From Diphasiastrum complanatum (taxonomy: Eukaryota; Streptophyta; Lycopodiopsida; Lycopodiales; Lycopodiaceae): 64,000 bases of DNA. The DNA lies in NCBI GenBank assembly GCA_029204225.1, contig CM055095.1, forward strand, positions 51,468,841-51,532,840. Reading direction: 5' to 3'. The position numbers and the translations under genes are program-made. Below, in pieces: positions 49,700-60,199 of this stretch. Below the pieces are notes generated by a model, which was not told the DNA's origin, made no database searches, and worked only from the letters and a program-made list of their open reading frames with translations. Position 1 is the first letter of the stretch; each line of letters opens with the position of its first letter.

Positions 49700-51437
49700 G
49701 ACAATGACAACAACCATGATCATTGCCTACCCAAGCGAGGCCCAAGTTCACAAAGTCAAGTTGAAAAATAAGTGTGTCGATATGGTCATCACCCAGTTCT
49801 CATATGTAGAGGACGAGCTTGAATGCAATGTCATGATTGCATCTTGATCATCTATGACTGATCCGACAACCAACATTTGTTGCAAGAGATTTTTAAACTG
49901 GTTAATGTGATTATAAAAAGAATCACTATTCGACATCTTGAGTGTGAAGAATTTTCTTCGTAGATGTAACTTGGTAGCTACATCTTTCACATCATATAGT
50001 AAGCTCAGGATGTCCCAAACTTCTTTTGAAGTTTTGGCTTCAACTATGTGGCCAATTTGAGTATATGATATATTGAGGTTAATAAGCGCGAAAGCTTTAC
50101 GATCCTCAATTTCCACTTTGAGTTGACTTTATCGTCTTCAAGCTTTACTTCGATGCCTGTAATAACATCCCACAACTCGTTGGCAATTAGCAAGGTCTTC
50201 ATCTTAAATTTCACAAATGATAATTGGATCCATTCAGCTTGTCTGCTATAAGACCGACTTTACTTTGAGAAACCATCAAGGACTTTAGTCTGTCGATTGT
50301 ATCGGTGACGTTAAGAAAGAGATACCGTGTTGTGCTACAATTGGAAATCAATTCTTTGATACTGAAACTGATAGTATGAACTGAAGAATATGATATCTAT
50401 TTGATATCGCAAAAGATATCAAGTATTAGAGCTCTGATATAACAGATTGCTTTGATATAACAAATTGCTCTGATATTATAAAGGTAATAGCAAATTAAAG
50501 AATTCGCTCTGATATCATATTGGAAAGAGATGATTAGATGAAAGAGAAAATAATTCAACAAAGTCGAAGTAGGTAAGCGCGACGGAAGAAACCTTCTTTC
50601 CTGTGCATGACTACACCTATCAGTATTGAACAAAAATAGTGATAGAAATCACGTTCAATCTTTAGCAACTAACTTTGAAATTGCTAACATATAAGTGATT
50701 ATGCAGCCAAACATAAAACATTGAATTATCAGACAAATAATAAGAGATTATCAGTTACAAAAGAAATATAGAGAAGCATTCATACTAACATGATACTGAA
50801 CGCAATTAAAGATAGATTGATTCAGTAAAAAGAAACAAATTAAAATGGAAATGAACACAAAGGAATTACGGATTAAAGCCGCGTCCTATGAGCTATCTCT
50901 GAGTAACTGTAACTCTCTCTGAATTAAGCACTTCCGCTAATAAGCAGTAAGCGCAATAGCAAACTCTAAATCAACCCTAAAGAACTAAGCTAGAATGCTT
51001 AAGAGTGTTTAAGCTTGAAAGCTTGAGAGATGCTAACTATGTTTCAATTCTTGATCATTCAAAAATGATCTGAGATGATGATAACGTAGAAACAATTATT
51101 TATACTAAAATAATGTGGCAACATCCAATTAGTAGGACAAGTAATTAGGTCATAGATCATAATGGCCAGTGGGCCATAGTGAGCTGGAATCCATCCAGTT
51201 GGTAATTCCTAGAGATTTACTTGCTGTAAGATTAGGGCAAGTCTTTAGCTTCAAGACGAGTGTCGTTGAAGTGGCCAAAGTCATCGAAGTGCCCGAAGTC
51301 TTTGAAGTTTGTCGATGATGTCAATAAACGTAGGAGCCACCTGGGAGCCATTTCCAAGTAGTTCTGCAAGTCTAGATAAATGAAGTTGGATGAAGATTAA
51401 AAGTTGATTAGTCGATTAGTAGGAGAGTAATCTAACA
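49700..51437 (-). mobile_element. Ty1/copia fragment, element F (5' LTR, PBS, gag)
   Basis: Minus strand: LTR from 51437 to 50518 (920 bp, begins tgttagattactctcc), a PBS-like gctctgatatca at 50506-50517, and a Gag at 50290-49748. The LTR family is that of 39083-40036. The left part and 3' LTR are not found. It inserted into the gag of element G, which resumes on its right side at 51438. Confidence 0.75.
49748..50290 (-). pseudogene. copia gag of element F
   Basis: The N-terminal words (SQSKVGLIADKLNGSNYHLW) are in one frame and the core (RKAFALINLNISYTQIGHIV, TSKEVWDILSLLYDVKDVAT, FYNHINQFKNLLQQML) in another. Related to the Gag at 53842-54275. Confidence 0.78.
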
Positions 51438-52380
51438 TTTTGAATAGTAAGACTTTGTACAATGTTAGCATGAGCATCCAACAAACCATTAAGAATAACT
51501 TGAACAAGCTCTCCTTCCTTAATGCTCTCATCAGTGCAAGCTAACTCATCACTTAAAGTCTTCACTCTCAAAACAAAAGTATTAGGACTCTCTTCTTTCT
51601 TTTGTATGCTTTGAAAGATTTGTTTTCTTAGAGTCAACACTCTAGAAGTAGACTTGGATTCATAAAGCTTCTTCAAAGCTTTCCAAGTCTCTCGAGATGA
51701 ATTGCACTTACCAATCTCCTTGAGTAGCTCATTGGTAATATTCATCTTGATCATGTGTAGAGCTTTCTTAGCTCTCTTGTCATACCTCACTTGATCTTGT
51801 TGAACCAAGGGTCTCTCCTCCAACCCTACAACAGTCAACCCATGCATTTCAAGAAGTGATTCCATCATCACCTTCCATTTAGAGTAGTTGCTTGAGGTAA
51901 GCCTATCATTGCTTTCCAACATGAATCCACTTGATGTAGCCATGTTGCAATGACCTGATCTTTCTCTTTCAACATGTTCCAATGCACAAAGCACTCTTTT
52001 GAAATACAACAAATGTATGGAACCTCTCAATTCTCTTCTAGCACTTATAACTAGCAAATCAACACATAGAATGAAGAAATCTTGATCAACCTATGATCTA
52101 CCAAAAATCAAATGAATCTTGCCACTTCCTAAGATTTAAACACACTCCACTGAAGTCTAGCAACCTCAAAAAATAGAGATCCAATCAAAAATAGGGTTTT
52201 GAAAAAATCACAAAAAAATGAATCTTCCAAATTCTAAGGTGCAATTGCAACAAACTTGATATAGAATCTTGTAGCCTCTAATGAAGCTTTCCTAATGCAT
52301 AGAAAATCGACCAAATCCATTAAGGCATGTGTGAAATCAGCCTACTTCAAGTTCATAAACCTAAATTGAGATCACCACCA
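51438..52380 (-). mobile_element. Ty1/copia fragment, element G (gag and leader)
   Basis: Its gag starts at about 51945 ([19 protein letters not shown]) and runs [41 protein letters not shown], where the LTR of element F cuts in. It is close to elements B and C. The sequence to the right is leader-like; no PBS or LTR was found before a plus-strand copia fragment begins near 52390. Confidence 0.8.
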
Positions 52381-52807
52381 TGTCGATTAATCTGAGGAAT
52401 GATTCCTTTATTCTGGAGCGACGCAACACATGACGAGTCATCAAGAATGGTTTACAGACTATTCCGCCTACAACATCAAAAGATTCATTCACTTCAGAGA
52501 CAACATCTCACATGAAATAGAAGGTGAAGGTATTATCAGACTAAACTTTCTACACTGACTGTCGAAACAGATACCAAATGTATTGTATGTCTCGAACCTG
52601 ACGACAAATCTATCGACGGTTAGTCATATTATTGATTTAGGACATAAGGTAGAGTTTGAGACAAATTCATGTCAAATTCTTGACAAAAGTAAAGGGTTTT
52701 TGCTCTCAAAAAGAGACAAGGATATATCTAAGGCTCACTCATTGTTATTCTATGACTGATCGTGCTATAGATCTGCTAATAAAGAATTGATTTGTCATTA
52801 TAGACTT

Positions 52808-53136
52808 TGTAGGAATTCGGTGGGCCTTCAACGGATACAACTTAAGCTTTCTAGTTCAGAGGTTGCACCGCGATGCAACTTAACCTTTCTGGTTCAGAGT
52901 TTGCACCAAAATCATGGAGCCTTTTGCCCCTTCCGTGAGCTGCGTTCCGGGATCCCGTCCCCGGACGCCTAGCCGCCCACGAATCCAAGTGCTCCCCCTT
53001 GTCCGCAAAGGGGCTGGTACCAGGGGACATTAAACACTTGGACATTTTTCACTTATATCCACTTTGAAAAAAGTCCCACTTCAACTTTTGGGATTTCTTT
53101 GAGTGTGGGTTGTGGCGCCACTTTGCCATTCCAACA
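52808..53136 (-). repeat. 3' LTR of the miniature element
   Basis: It contains two tandem 38-base units (caactta...gttcagaggttgcacc) near its left end and a GC-rich core with the palindrome cgggatcccg, unlike the AT-rich surroundings. Confidence 0.92.
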
Positions 53137-53182
53137 CTCCCCTCAAAGTGGAGCACAGGTCACGTTGCCTGCTCTGATACCA

Positions 53183-53511
53183 TGTAGGAATTCGGTGGGC
53201 CTTCAACAGATACAACTTAACCTTTATGGTTCAGAGGTTGCACCGTGAAGCAACTTAACCTTTCTGGTTCAGAGGTTGCACCAAAATTATGGAGCCTTTT
53301 TTCCCTTCCGTGAGCCGCGTTTCGGGATCCCGTCCCCGGACGCCTAGCCGCCCACGAATCCAAGTGCTCCCCCTTGCCCGCAAAGGGGCTGGTACCAGGG
53401 GACATTAAACACTTGGACATTTTCCACTTATATCCACTTTGAACAAAGTCCCACTTCTACTTATGGGATTTCTTTGAGCGTGGGCTGTGGTGCCACTTTG
53501 CCATTCCAACA
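53183..53511 (-). repeat. 5' LTR of the miniature element
   Basis: Same length and layout as its partner, with the PBS directly inside it at 53171-53182. Confidence 0.92.
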
Positions 53512-53779
53512 GACTTGGCCACCTTAATCATATGTCGATTGCTAATATGTTCAAGCGTTCTTTAGTTCTTGATTCAGACTACCGAATTGTCGACTCTCTT
53601 GTCTGCCAAAGTTGCATTGTAGGAAAGCAGACTAGAAGGCCATTTGAGTCAAATCAAGAACTTTTTTTCAAATATTTGCTAGACATGATTCCCATTGTAA
53701 AAGCTCCATTTTTTTTTATTTTCAACCTTCAACAACATGGTCATAACTCTTGGTAGAGTTAAATATGAGTGTGTCATGA

Positions 53780-54445
53780 TGTTCATCACCCAGTTTTCAT
53801 ATGTGGATATGATAACAGTGTCATCACTGTGTTTTGATCATCTATGACTGATCCGACAATGGCCATGTATTGCAGGAGGTTCTTGAACTGGTTAATGTGA
53901 TTATGTAGTGATCACCATTTGCCATTACGAGGGAGAAGACTCTTCTCATGAGATGTAACTTGGAAGTTACGTCTCTCACGTCGTATGTGGTGTTCAAAAT
54001 ATCCCAGACTTCTTTCGATGTATGAGCTTCAGAGACGTGGCCGATTTGCATATATGAGATGTTGAGGATGATCAACGTAAAGGCTTTGCTTTGCCATCCT
54101 TTAGCTTCCATTTGGATATTGTTGCGTTGTCTACTTTGGGTCTGAGCTCGACACTTGTGACAACATTATACAATTCCTTAGCCATTAGCATAGTTTTCAT
54201 CTTAAATGTCCACAGATGGTAGTTGGATTCATAGAGCTTGTTCGTGATAAGACTGGCCTTGCTTTGGGAATCCATGTGAAACTTAGTCTAAGTGATAATG
54301 AGAACTATTAGTGACTTAAGAAAAGAAAATCTAGTGATATTAACAGAATAAAACAATGATTTTTCTATCAAAAGATATAATCAATTCTATGGAAAGCTTT
54401 TGATATCAAGAAATTGAAATCAAATTACTATAAGCTCTGATACTA
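53780..54445 (-). mobile_element. Ty1/copia gag and PBS fragment, element I
   Basis: Gag at 54275-53842 (ASLITNKLYESNYHLWTFKM, then KAFTLIILNISYMQIGHVSE and TSKEVWDILNTTYDVRDV) in two frames, and a PBS with one mismatch (gctctgatacta) at 54434-54445. The LTR should start at 54446, but its right end is not clear. A sister of element F. Confidence 0.75.
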
Positions 54446-55064
54446 TGTCGAAAAAAAACTCCTTGGTGCATTTACCACGTCCATCGAATCAAATCGGAGT
54501 ATCAAGTCAAATCACTCGTTTGTCATAACTTTTTGGATACTAATCCAAATGACCTGCCATATGGATCAGATCAAATCTAAGACAATGCTCTAAAACCTTA
54601 TGTAAAGAAATTTGAAATAAAATCTCAAATCAAATCTGAAAAATTTAAACAAAGTGAAGGGAAATTTCTAATCACCTATTTTGATAGCTTTTGGAAAAAG
54701 TACAATAACTTTTGTCTCTCTTACCCAAATTGTTTGCAAAGTGGTGCAAATGAAAGCTAAAACAAAGCTCTACAAACGTATTGAATCAAATTTGAAATGA
54801 AAAACTAATTTGAATGTTGAAATTTGGTCTGAACAGACCTGAAAAATTCAAAGTTAGAAATTAGCCAAAAGAAAGCTACAAATGCAATAAACTTATCAAA
54901 TCTAATGAAATTCACATAGAATCATCATGAATTTAGGATCTATGCTCTGACACCAAAAAATTTCATGTGTCAAATCCCAAGCAAATAGCAATTACAAAAG
55001 CAGTAAAGCTAGAAACAAAAATAATACAAGACAATCATGATAGCATATCCATAGAAAGGCTTTA

Positions 55065-55078
55065 CACACACGCACGCG

Positions 55079-55150
<72 letters not shown>
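55065..55150. repeat. (CA)n microsatellite with CG core
   Basis: About 86 bases of alternating purine-pyrimidine, with a cgcgcgcgcg stretch at the left end. Confidence 0.95.
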
Positions 55151-55151
<1 letters not shown>

Positions 55152-56639
55152 GGATATTTTGATGTACTTTCTTTCCCCTTCTAAAGTCTTCTCCCCTTTT
55201 TCACCTTCACGATGACAAGCACCAATATAAATAGATACAAACCATCGACATCTAATCATCCAAGGAGGGGAGATTCTCTCCTTTTGACTCATTCATCTTT
55301 CGGGAGCTATTGGCTTCTCATTTGGTCTTGTTGCTCTATTGCATGGGGGAAACAAACCTTGGTTAGATTTAGTCTAATGGATGGGAGGATTGTCCCATCC
55401 TAGCTCTTTGAGACGTTCTTCTAGTTACATCCTCTGGATCTATGTAGGCTACATCTTAGGAGTTTTACAATGGTATTAGATCCTAGTTTGCTATGGATAT
55501 GATAAAGGAGAACTAGTTGTGATCTTTATGTTGCTGGCACCATTGTGAGAAAGATCCATGCTTGAGTTTTGAGTGTGCACGAGTTGTTTGAAGTTGACAT
55601 GATAATTAGAAAAATTAGGCTATAGTTTTTAGCTAATTGATTCTCTTACCACAACCCATTTTTTTTGCACTTGTTATGATTCCAAAATTTTAAATTTTTT
55701 AAGCTCTCTTTTGGATAAGTGGGTTTGGCTAAATTTTTTTGTATGCAAAGAATTGAGTCTGCGAAGTGAGTGCAAAATTTTTTCATAGGATGACCATGCT
55801 TGGAAAATCCGACCGAAAAATGATTGAAGTCATGGAAAACCATCTCATCAAAGTGCATTGACTAGTTTTTACTAATTCTTTTGCCATCATTGCTTGTTTG
55901 ACTAGTTCTCGATTGGTACTTGATCAAATCATCTAAAATTTTGATGCATGTTAAAGCACTATTGGGCATAGCTAACATCCTAATATGAGTGGATCCGGTT
56001 TAGTAGAGTGAGAACCATGCATCCAGGTTTATAGAAACTATACTAACCTTTTTAAAACTTGGAAGCACTAATTGGTCCTCCTTGAGTGGTGCATGATTGA
56101 TAATGTAAAACTCATAATAGCTGCCATAGAGTAGGGCGCCCATGCTTGTCAATTTTGGTCAATTGATTGATAATCAAGTGACAACGAAGCATTCGAAGTT
56201 CGAGCATTTTTTGTTTTGCTTGTCTTTTTGTCATGTTTGGGTTTTTGGTTTATTCTCTCTCATGTTCAGGGGATTATGGTCAAACTTTCACAATTACCTA
56301 ACACTAGTGGGGTGACCTAATTTTATTGAGTGGAACATGTGAAATGCAATTTGTTCCATGTGTGATAGCAATATGAAGTTTATTTTTTTTGAAAGGGAAA
56401 TTAAGTTTCTATTGGAAACTAAATTTAAAGCAAGTTACACATATACTTGTCATCATTAAGGAGCTAGTTATGGACATAACCTACATTGTAATGAGGTGTT
56501 TGCCATTTATTGGAAAGTATATATCTCATGCTTTGATTATTGAAGGATGGGAAAACCCATCAATGTACAAATAGATGAAAGCAAAAAGGAAGATAATGCC
56601 CATTGGCAAAGAGTAATTAAGCTAAAAAGCTTAGTAAAA
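55151..56639. other. No gene recognised
   Basis: Possible degenerate PBS (tggtattagatcctag) at about 55471 suggests a retrotransposon leader, but no LTR pair or coding motif supports it. Confidence 0.3.
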
Positions 56640-57360
56640 CATAAAATATTAAACTAATTACTCAAAACCTACTGCTTGATGTAAATCACTAACTAGAATA
56701 GTTGCAATAATAGGTAATGCATGAAGCTTCGAACTCGCCGCTCCTACAAATTGAGCTCGTCGAATAATTGAAAGTTCATGTAAACATTGCAATGCAACAA
56801 AAATACGTTGACGATAGAAAGATACAATGACAGATGGTAATGTTGCACTTTTTTTCTGGTGCTTCACAACAAGCTCAGCACATAATGACAAGAAGTCATT
56901 ACTTTCTTATGAAGACATCCATATGTTTCCAAAGCAAAGAGGATGAATTCTTCACCAGATGCACGATCATTATAATCTCTCTCTTTCTCTTGAGCTGCGT
57001 GGTGGAAGAATGATGAAGAAGGTCCTGTCGAGAGGGATCAACAATAACGACATCTCCAAGAGTACGAATTTCCTCATGAGAGAGAACAAGGTTAACACGT
57101 CGACGAGATGATTGCCCAGATGGCCCTTGCAAAATGTGTGTATGCTCTCGAACAACATGGAAGCCACTAATGAGCAATAGCTACAAGAACATCACGAATG
57201 GAATCATGTGACACTATACGATAACCACCTGAAAGGCACCGCATAAGATGAGTACCTAGAGAATCCAACACATGACCACATGAACACTTAGAGAGCGCCC
57301 CACTTAACATTGGATGTGGGAGTCCCAACTTGGTACGAAGGGCAGTGATAAACAAGTCAG
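56640..57360 (-). mobile_element. LINE ORF2 C-terminal region
   Basis: Minus-strand frames give, in order, ALRTKLGLPHPMLSGAL, the Cys/His knuckle CSCGHVLDSLGTHLMRC, GYRIVSHDSIRDVLVAIA, GFHVVREHTHIL, RRRVNLVLSHEEIRTLGDVV, DPSRQDLL, then FLSLCAELVVKHQK, SFYRQRIFVALQC and RRAQFVGAASS. This is the tail found after the reverse transcriptase in a family of plant LINE-like proteins. Two frame changes; no RT seen upstream (right). Confidence 0.78.
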
Positions 57361-58006
57361 ACGATCAATATCAAGCTTACAATCAAATTAAAAGCTGCAA
57401 GCTGGCAAGTTAATGATTCTAGCAATCAGACGGAAGAATATTTCGTTAACTGAAAAGTGACAGATGGGGCCAGGTGGGTACCATGAGGGAATTGCTTTAT
57501 TTGTGTGGACTCATTTAGTTTTAGTAGCTGCAACTCCTAGCCACCGATGGAATCTATAAAGCACATCACATACACAAACATAAAATTGGCCAACAAACGT
57601 TACAGGAACTGCCAAGCTACAAACCAAAAGCCTCATAATGAAAAGCAAGGAAAAAGGTGGCCTACTCCTCCGCATACCAAGGGTTTTCACCACGAGTCTG
57701 ATTTGATCGTGTGGCATAGCTATGTTGTCGTCTATAGGTCAGTCGCTGCACCATCTTGCTCTATCTTATCCTTCATGTTATCACGATTCTCTCTCACTCT
57801 CTCGCTCCCTCCTGAAAACCCCGACATTTCTAAAGGCGACAAAATAGAAGGGCATGGAATGTATGCCCCACCATCGACGACATCAGTTCTTTCCATCCAA
57901 CAGCTCTCTTTAAAACTCATCAACTACGGTCCACGACTCACATGCATAGAGAAGTAACCGCCATGCATAATAAAGCAAATGCTTTTTTTTTTAACACGAT
58001 TCATGC
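57361..58006. other. No gene recognised
   Basis: Chance frames only. Confidence 0.4.
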
Positions 58007-58150
58007 TACTTTAGCCCTAAATCAAGGTTTAAAACTTTAAAATTTGGGTTGCAAATTTGGGCTGCCACAATAATTAATCTTTAATGTTAACTTTTTGATA
58101 ACTCCATTGACCAACCTCACCACATAGTATTGACTTTGCAATGCAAGGCC
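58007..58150 (-). repeat. Dispersed repeat copy 2 (partner of 36219-36350)
   Basis: The reverse complement starts ggccttgcattgcaaagtca and follows the other copy through ggtcaatggagtt and aacattaaagatt. Confidence 0.65.
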
Positions 58151-58276
58151 GGGCCAACAAAAGGCATTATAGAAGTGTGCTTTGGTAACTAATAAGGAAT
58201 TCATTTTTTACTCTCGTTTGAGTAAATGAAGTCGGACTCCCCTTCATTACTTAAGAATTATAAAACATGCAACCAA

Positions 58277-58343
<67 letters not shown>

Positions 58344-58399
58344 GTGGGTATTGTGTGCAAGAGGAGAGAAGAAAGGTAAGCGAAGCAAAAGCAGCAGCT
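58151..58399 (+). promoter_or_regulatory. 5' region of the FYVE gene with GA run
   Basis: About 57 bases of pure GA (58283-58339) lie 60 bases upstream of the ATG. This arrangement parallels UBA3. No TATA box is obvious. Confidence 0.45.
58283..58339. repeat. (GA)n microsatellite upstream of the FYVE gene
   Basis: About 28 GA units. Confidence 0.95.
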
Positions 58400-58513
58400 A
58401 TGTTGGAGAAATTGGGATTGCCGCCAAGGCCTGCTGCAAGGGGTAGCAGCTGGGTTTTGGACGCCTCGCATTGTCAAGCCTGCGCCTCTCCCTTTTCTAT
58501 ATTCAATAGAAAG
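58400..58513 (+). CDS. First coding exon of a FYVE-type zinc-finger protein (partial)
   Basis: It encodes 38 residues: MLEKLGLPPRPAARG, then SWVLDASHCQACASPF and SIFNRK, followed by a good donor (aag|gtactt) in phase 0. The start and the C-x2-C pair match the N-terminus of plant FYVE proteins in which the next residues are HHCRRCGG. FYVE domains bind phosphatidylinositol 3-phosphate on endosomes. No exon with the next Cys/His residues was found in the remaining 5.4 kb, so the gene either has a very long first intron or this is an isolated exon copy. The good start context, intact frame and splice site favour a real gene. Confidence 0.72.
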
Positions 58514-59952
58514 GTACTTGCTACATCCAACCATGTTATTATATATGCCTCTAATCACAACAAACATTTGCTACCCATTTTCCAAATTTCCCAATTTAGT
58601 TGTTGGATCAGTGAATCTGCAGCTGATCCTCAAGTTCTGGGATCGCAAAATTCTAACCTTCTAAACTTGGAATTAGGCATTATTTTCTGCAGATCTTGAA
58701 ACGTTTGCTTTCTGGTTACTAGATACGTATGTCTTATTGATAAATTTATCAGAAGATCCGAATCATTCTTGAAGACCTTTTTCTGAAGCAATTTTGTCAC
58801 TTATTTGGCCTGCATCATAAAAGATCTAATTTACCCTTGAAATTAACTCTGGGTAAGTCTTCTAATTGCAAACGCGGTTGCAAATCAAGCTTCTATTGAC
58901 CATTACACTTATGTGATTTCTTGTGGCAAACCCGTGGCTTTAACTAGCAAGTATGGAAATTCCGTGTAAGATGGTTGCTATTGGATTTCTTTTATTTATG
59001 ATTTTTGACGAACAAAAATGAAAGCCAACAGCGCTGATTACATGAAAATGGTCTGTTAAGAGCAATAAATTTCATTGTTCTTACATAGTGAAGGCGGATT
59101 CTAAGCTGTGCTGCACTAAGCTGAATCACAAAATGAATAAGGGAAATGATGTTCTTTTTTTGAGGAACACCCTCCTGGTTCAAGAGGTTAGGAAAGGGGA
59201 ATTGAGAGGCCTTGCAAACTAGTTAGAAGTGATTTTGCTCACGGCCTTCAAGCAAAAGCATGTCAGGCCCGCTGCTGAGGCGTTGGGATGCAGATAACTG
59301 GCGAGCTTCTGAACTGACTCAAGCTATCATTTTATCTAGTGTGAATCCCACCATGACCTCTTCTCTTTCAGAATAAGACCTGCTGGAAAAGAAATAAAGA
59401 ACTAAAGGAATACCAAACTACCAAAACGAGAACTGTGAAACCAATTTTCAATCGTGAAATCGACTGGTATTGTAAGATCGGTACTCGAGGATTATTGGCT
59501 ATGAAGCAGCATTAAGAATAGTTTTCCAAGTCAAGAGTTTACATCTAAGGAATGACCCACAAAATTTCTTCAAAAGGTCATGGTCATGTGGACGATAAAA
59601 TAATTACTTTGAAAGTCTAGTCTAAGTTCCACTAAATTTTGCTATGGGTAGTAATGAGCTGAGATGCAACTAAGAAGTTCACAAGTTAAACCTTCAATGC
59701 TTTTGCTAGGTTTAGGAAAGCCCAAGCTTTAGGGAAGTTCCAAAAGAGCTCATCTTAAAGAAAAGCTACATAGAGTAACCATTTAAGAAGCTACTGACCC
59801 TCCAAAGGCTACCCATGGAAAAGCAAGCACCATGTAAGTAGGTTCAATACAAGGAAAGTTTGAAGTTGATTGCTTTAATAGGACGAAGTTCAAATCCCTC
59901 AGTTAGGTGGTAGAACTTGCTTATATTTATGGTGGCCAAAGGGAAAATGATA

Positions 59953-59986
<34 letters not shown>

Positions 59987-60199
59987 CCTTATTTTGAAAA
60001 AAACTCTCTTTGTGTTTCTCTATCTCTCTTGATCTCCCATTCCATTGTCTTGCACCATCAACCACCTCTTTGTATGAAAACTAAAATCATTGAAAAACTT
60101 ACACCACCTCTATTGGGGCTTGAGGTACTAGGAACGAGAGCCCCTTGAAGTCTTGTCAACAACCAGTGAGTATTAATTTTTGGCATTGTAACAAAATTC
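58514..60199. other. Presumed intron 1 of the FYVE gene, left part
   Basis: No coding motif. A CT run of about 28 bases is at 59956-59983. Confidence 0.4.

Larger units (their letters stand above)
52808..53511 (-). mobile_element. Complete miniature LTR element (TRIM/SMART-like), 704 bp
   Basis: Two 329-bp LTRs (52808-53136 and 53183-53511), both starting tgtaggaattcgg and ending ccattccaaca, flank only 46 bases. Those 46 bases contain, on the minus strand, a PBS for initiator-Met tRNA (complement gctctgatacca at 53171-53182) next to the right LTR and a purine tract (ctttgaggggag) next to the left LTR. A 5-base target duplication gactt lies on both sides (52803-52807 and 53512-53516). By eye the LTRs differ by about 20 substitutions and no indels. 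There is no coding capacity, so it must have moved with proteins of another element. Confidence 0.93.
52390..53760 (+). pseudogene. copia protease/pre-integrase fragment, element H, split by a mini-LTR element
   Basis: Left half: NVLYVSNLTTNL, VSHIIDLGHKVEFETNSCQI, LDKSKGFLLSKRDKD and ELICHYRL. Right half: GHLNHMSIANMFKRSLVLD, CQSCIVGKQTRRPFESNQE. The two halves join in frame (CHYRL | GHLNHM) once the 704-bp insertion and one copy of gactt are removed, which proves the insertion point. Other frameshifts show the host was already decaying or decayed later. Confidence 0.85.

Noticed and set aside
52851-53420. Pair of similar frames (SPGTSPF...WAARRPGTGSRN), possible small gene family
   Set aside because: They are the two LTRs of the miniature element read antisense.
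55062-55292. Frame rich in Cys-Val repeats
   Set aside because: Translation of the CA microsatellite.
58226-58699. 157-residue plus-strand frame covering the FYVE exon
   Set aside because: Its start lies upstream of the GA run and its end runs through the splice donor. Only 58400-58513 fits the family.
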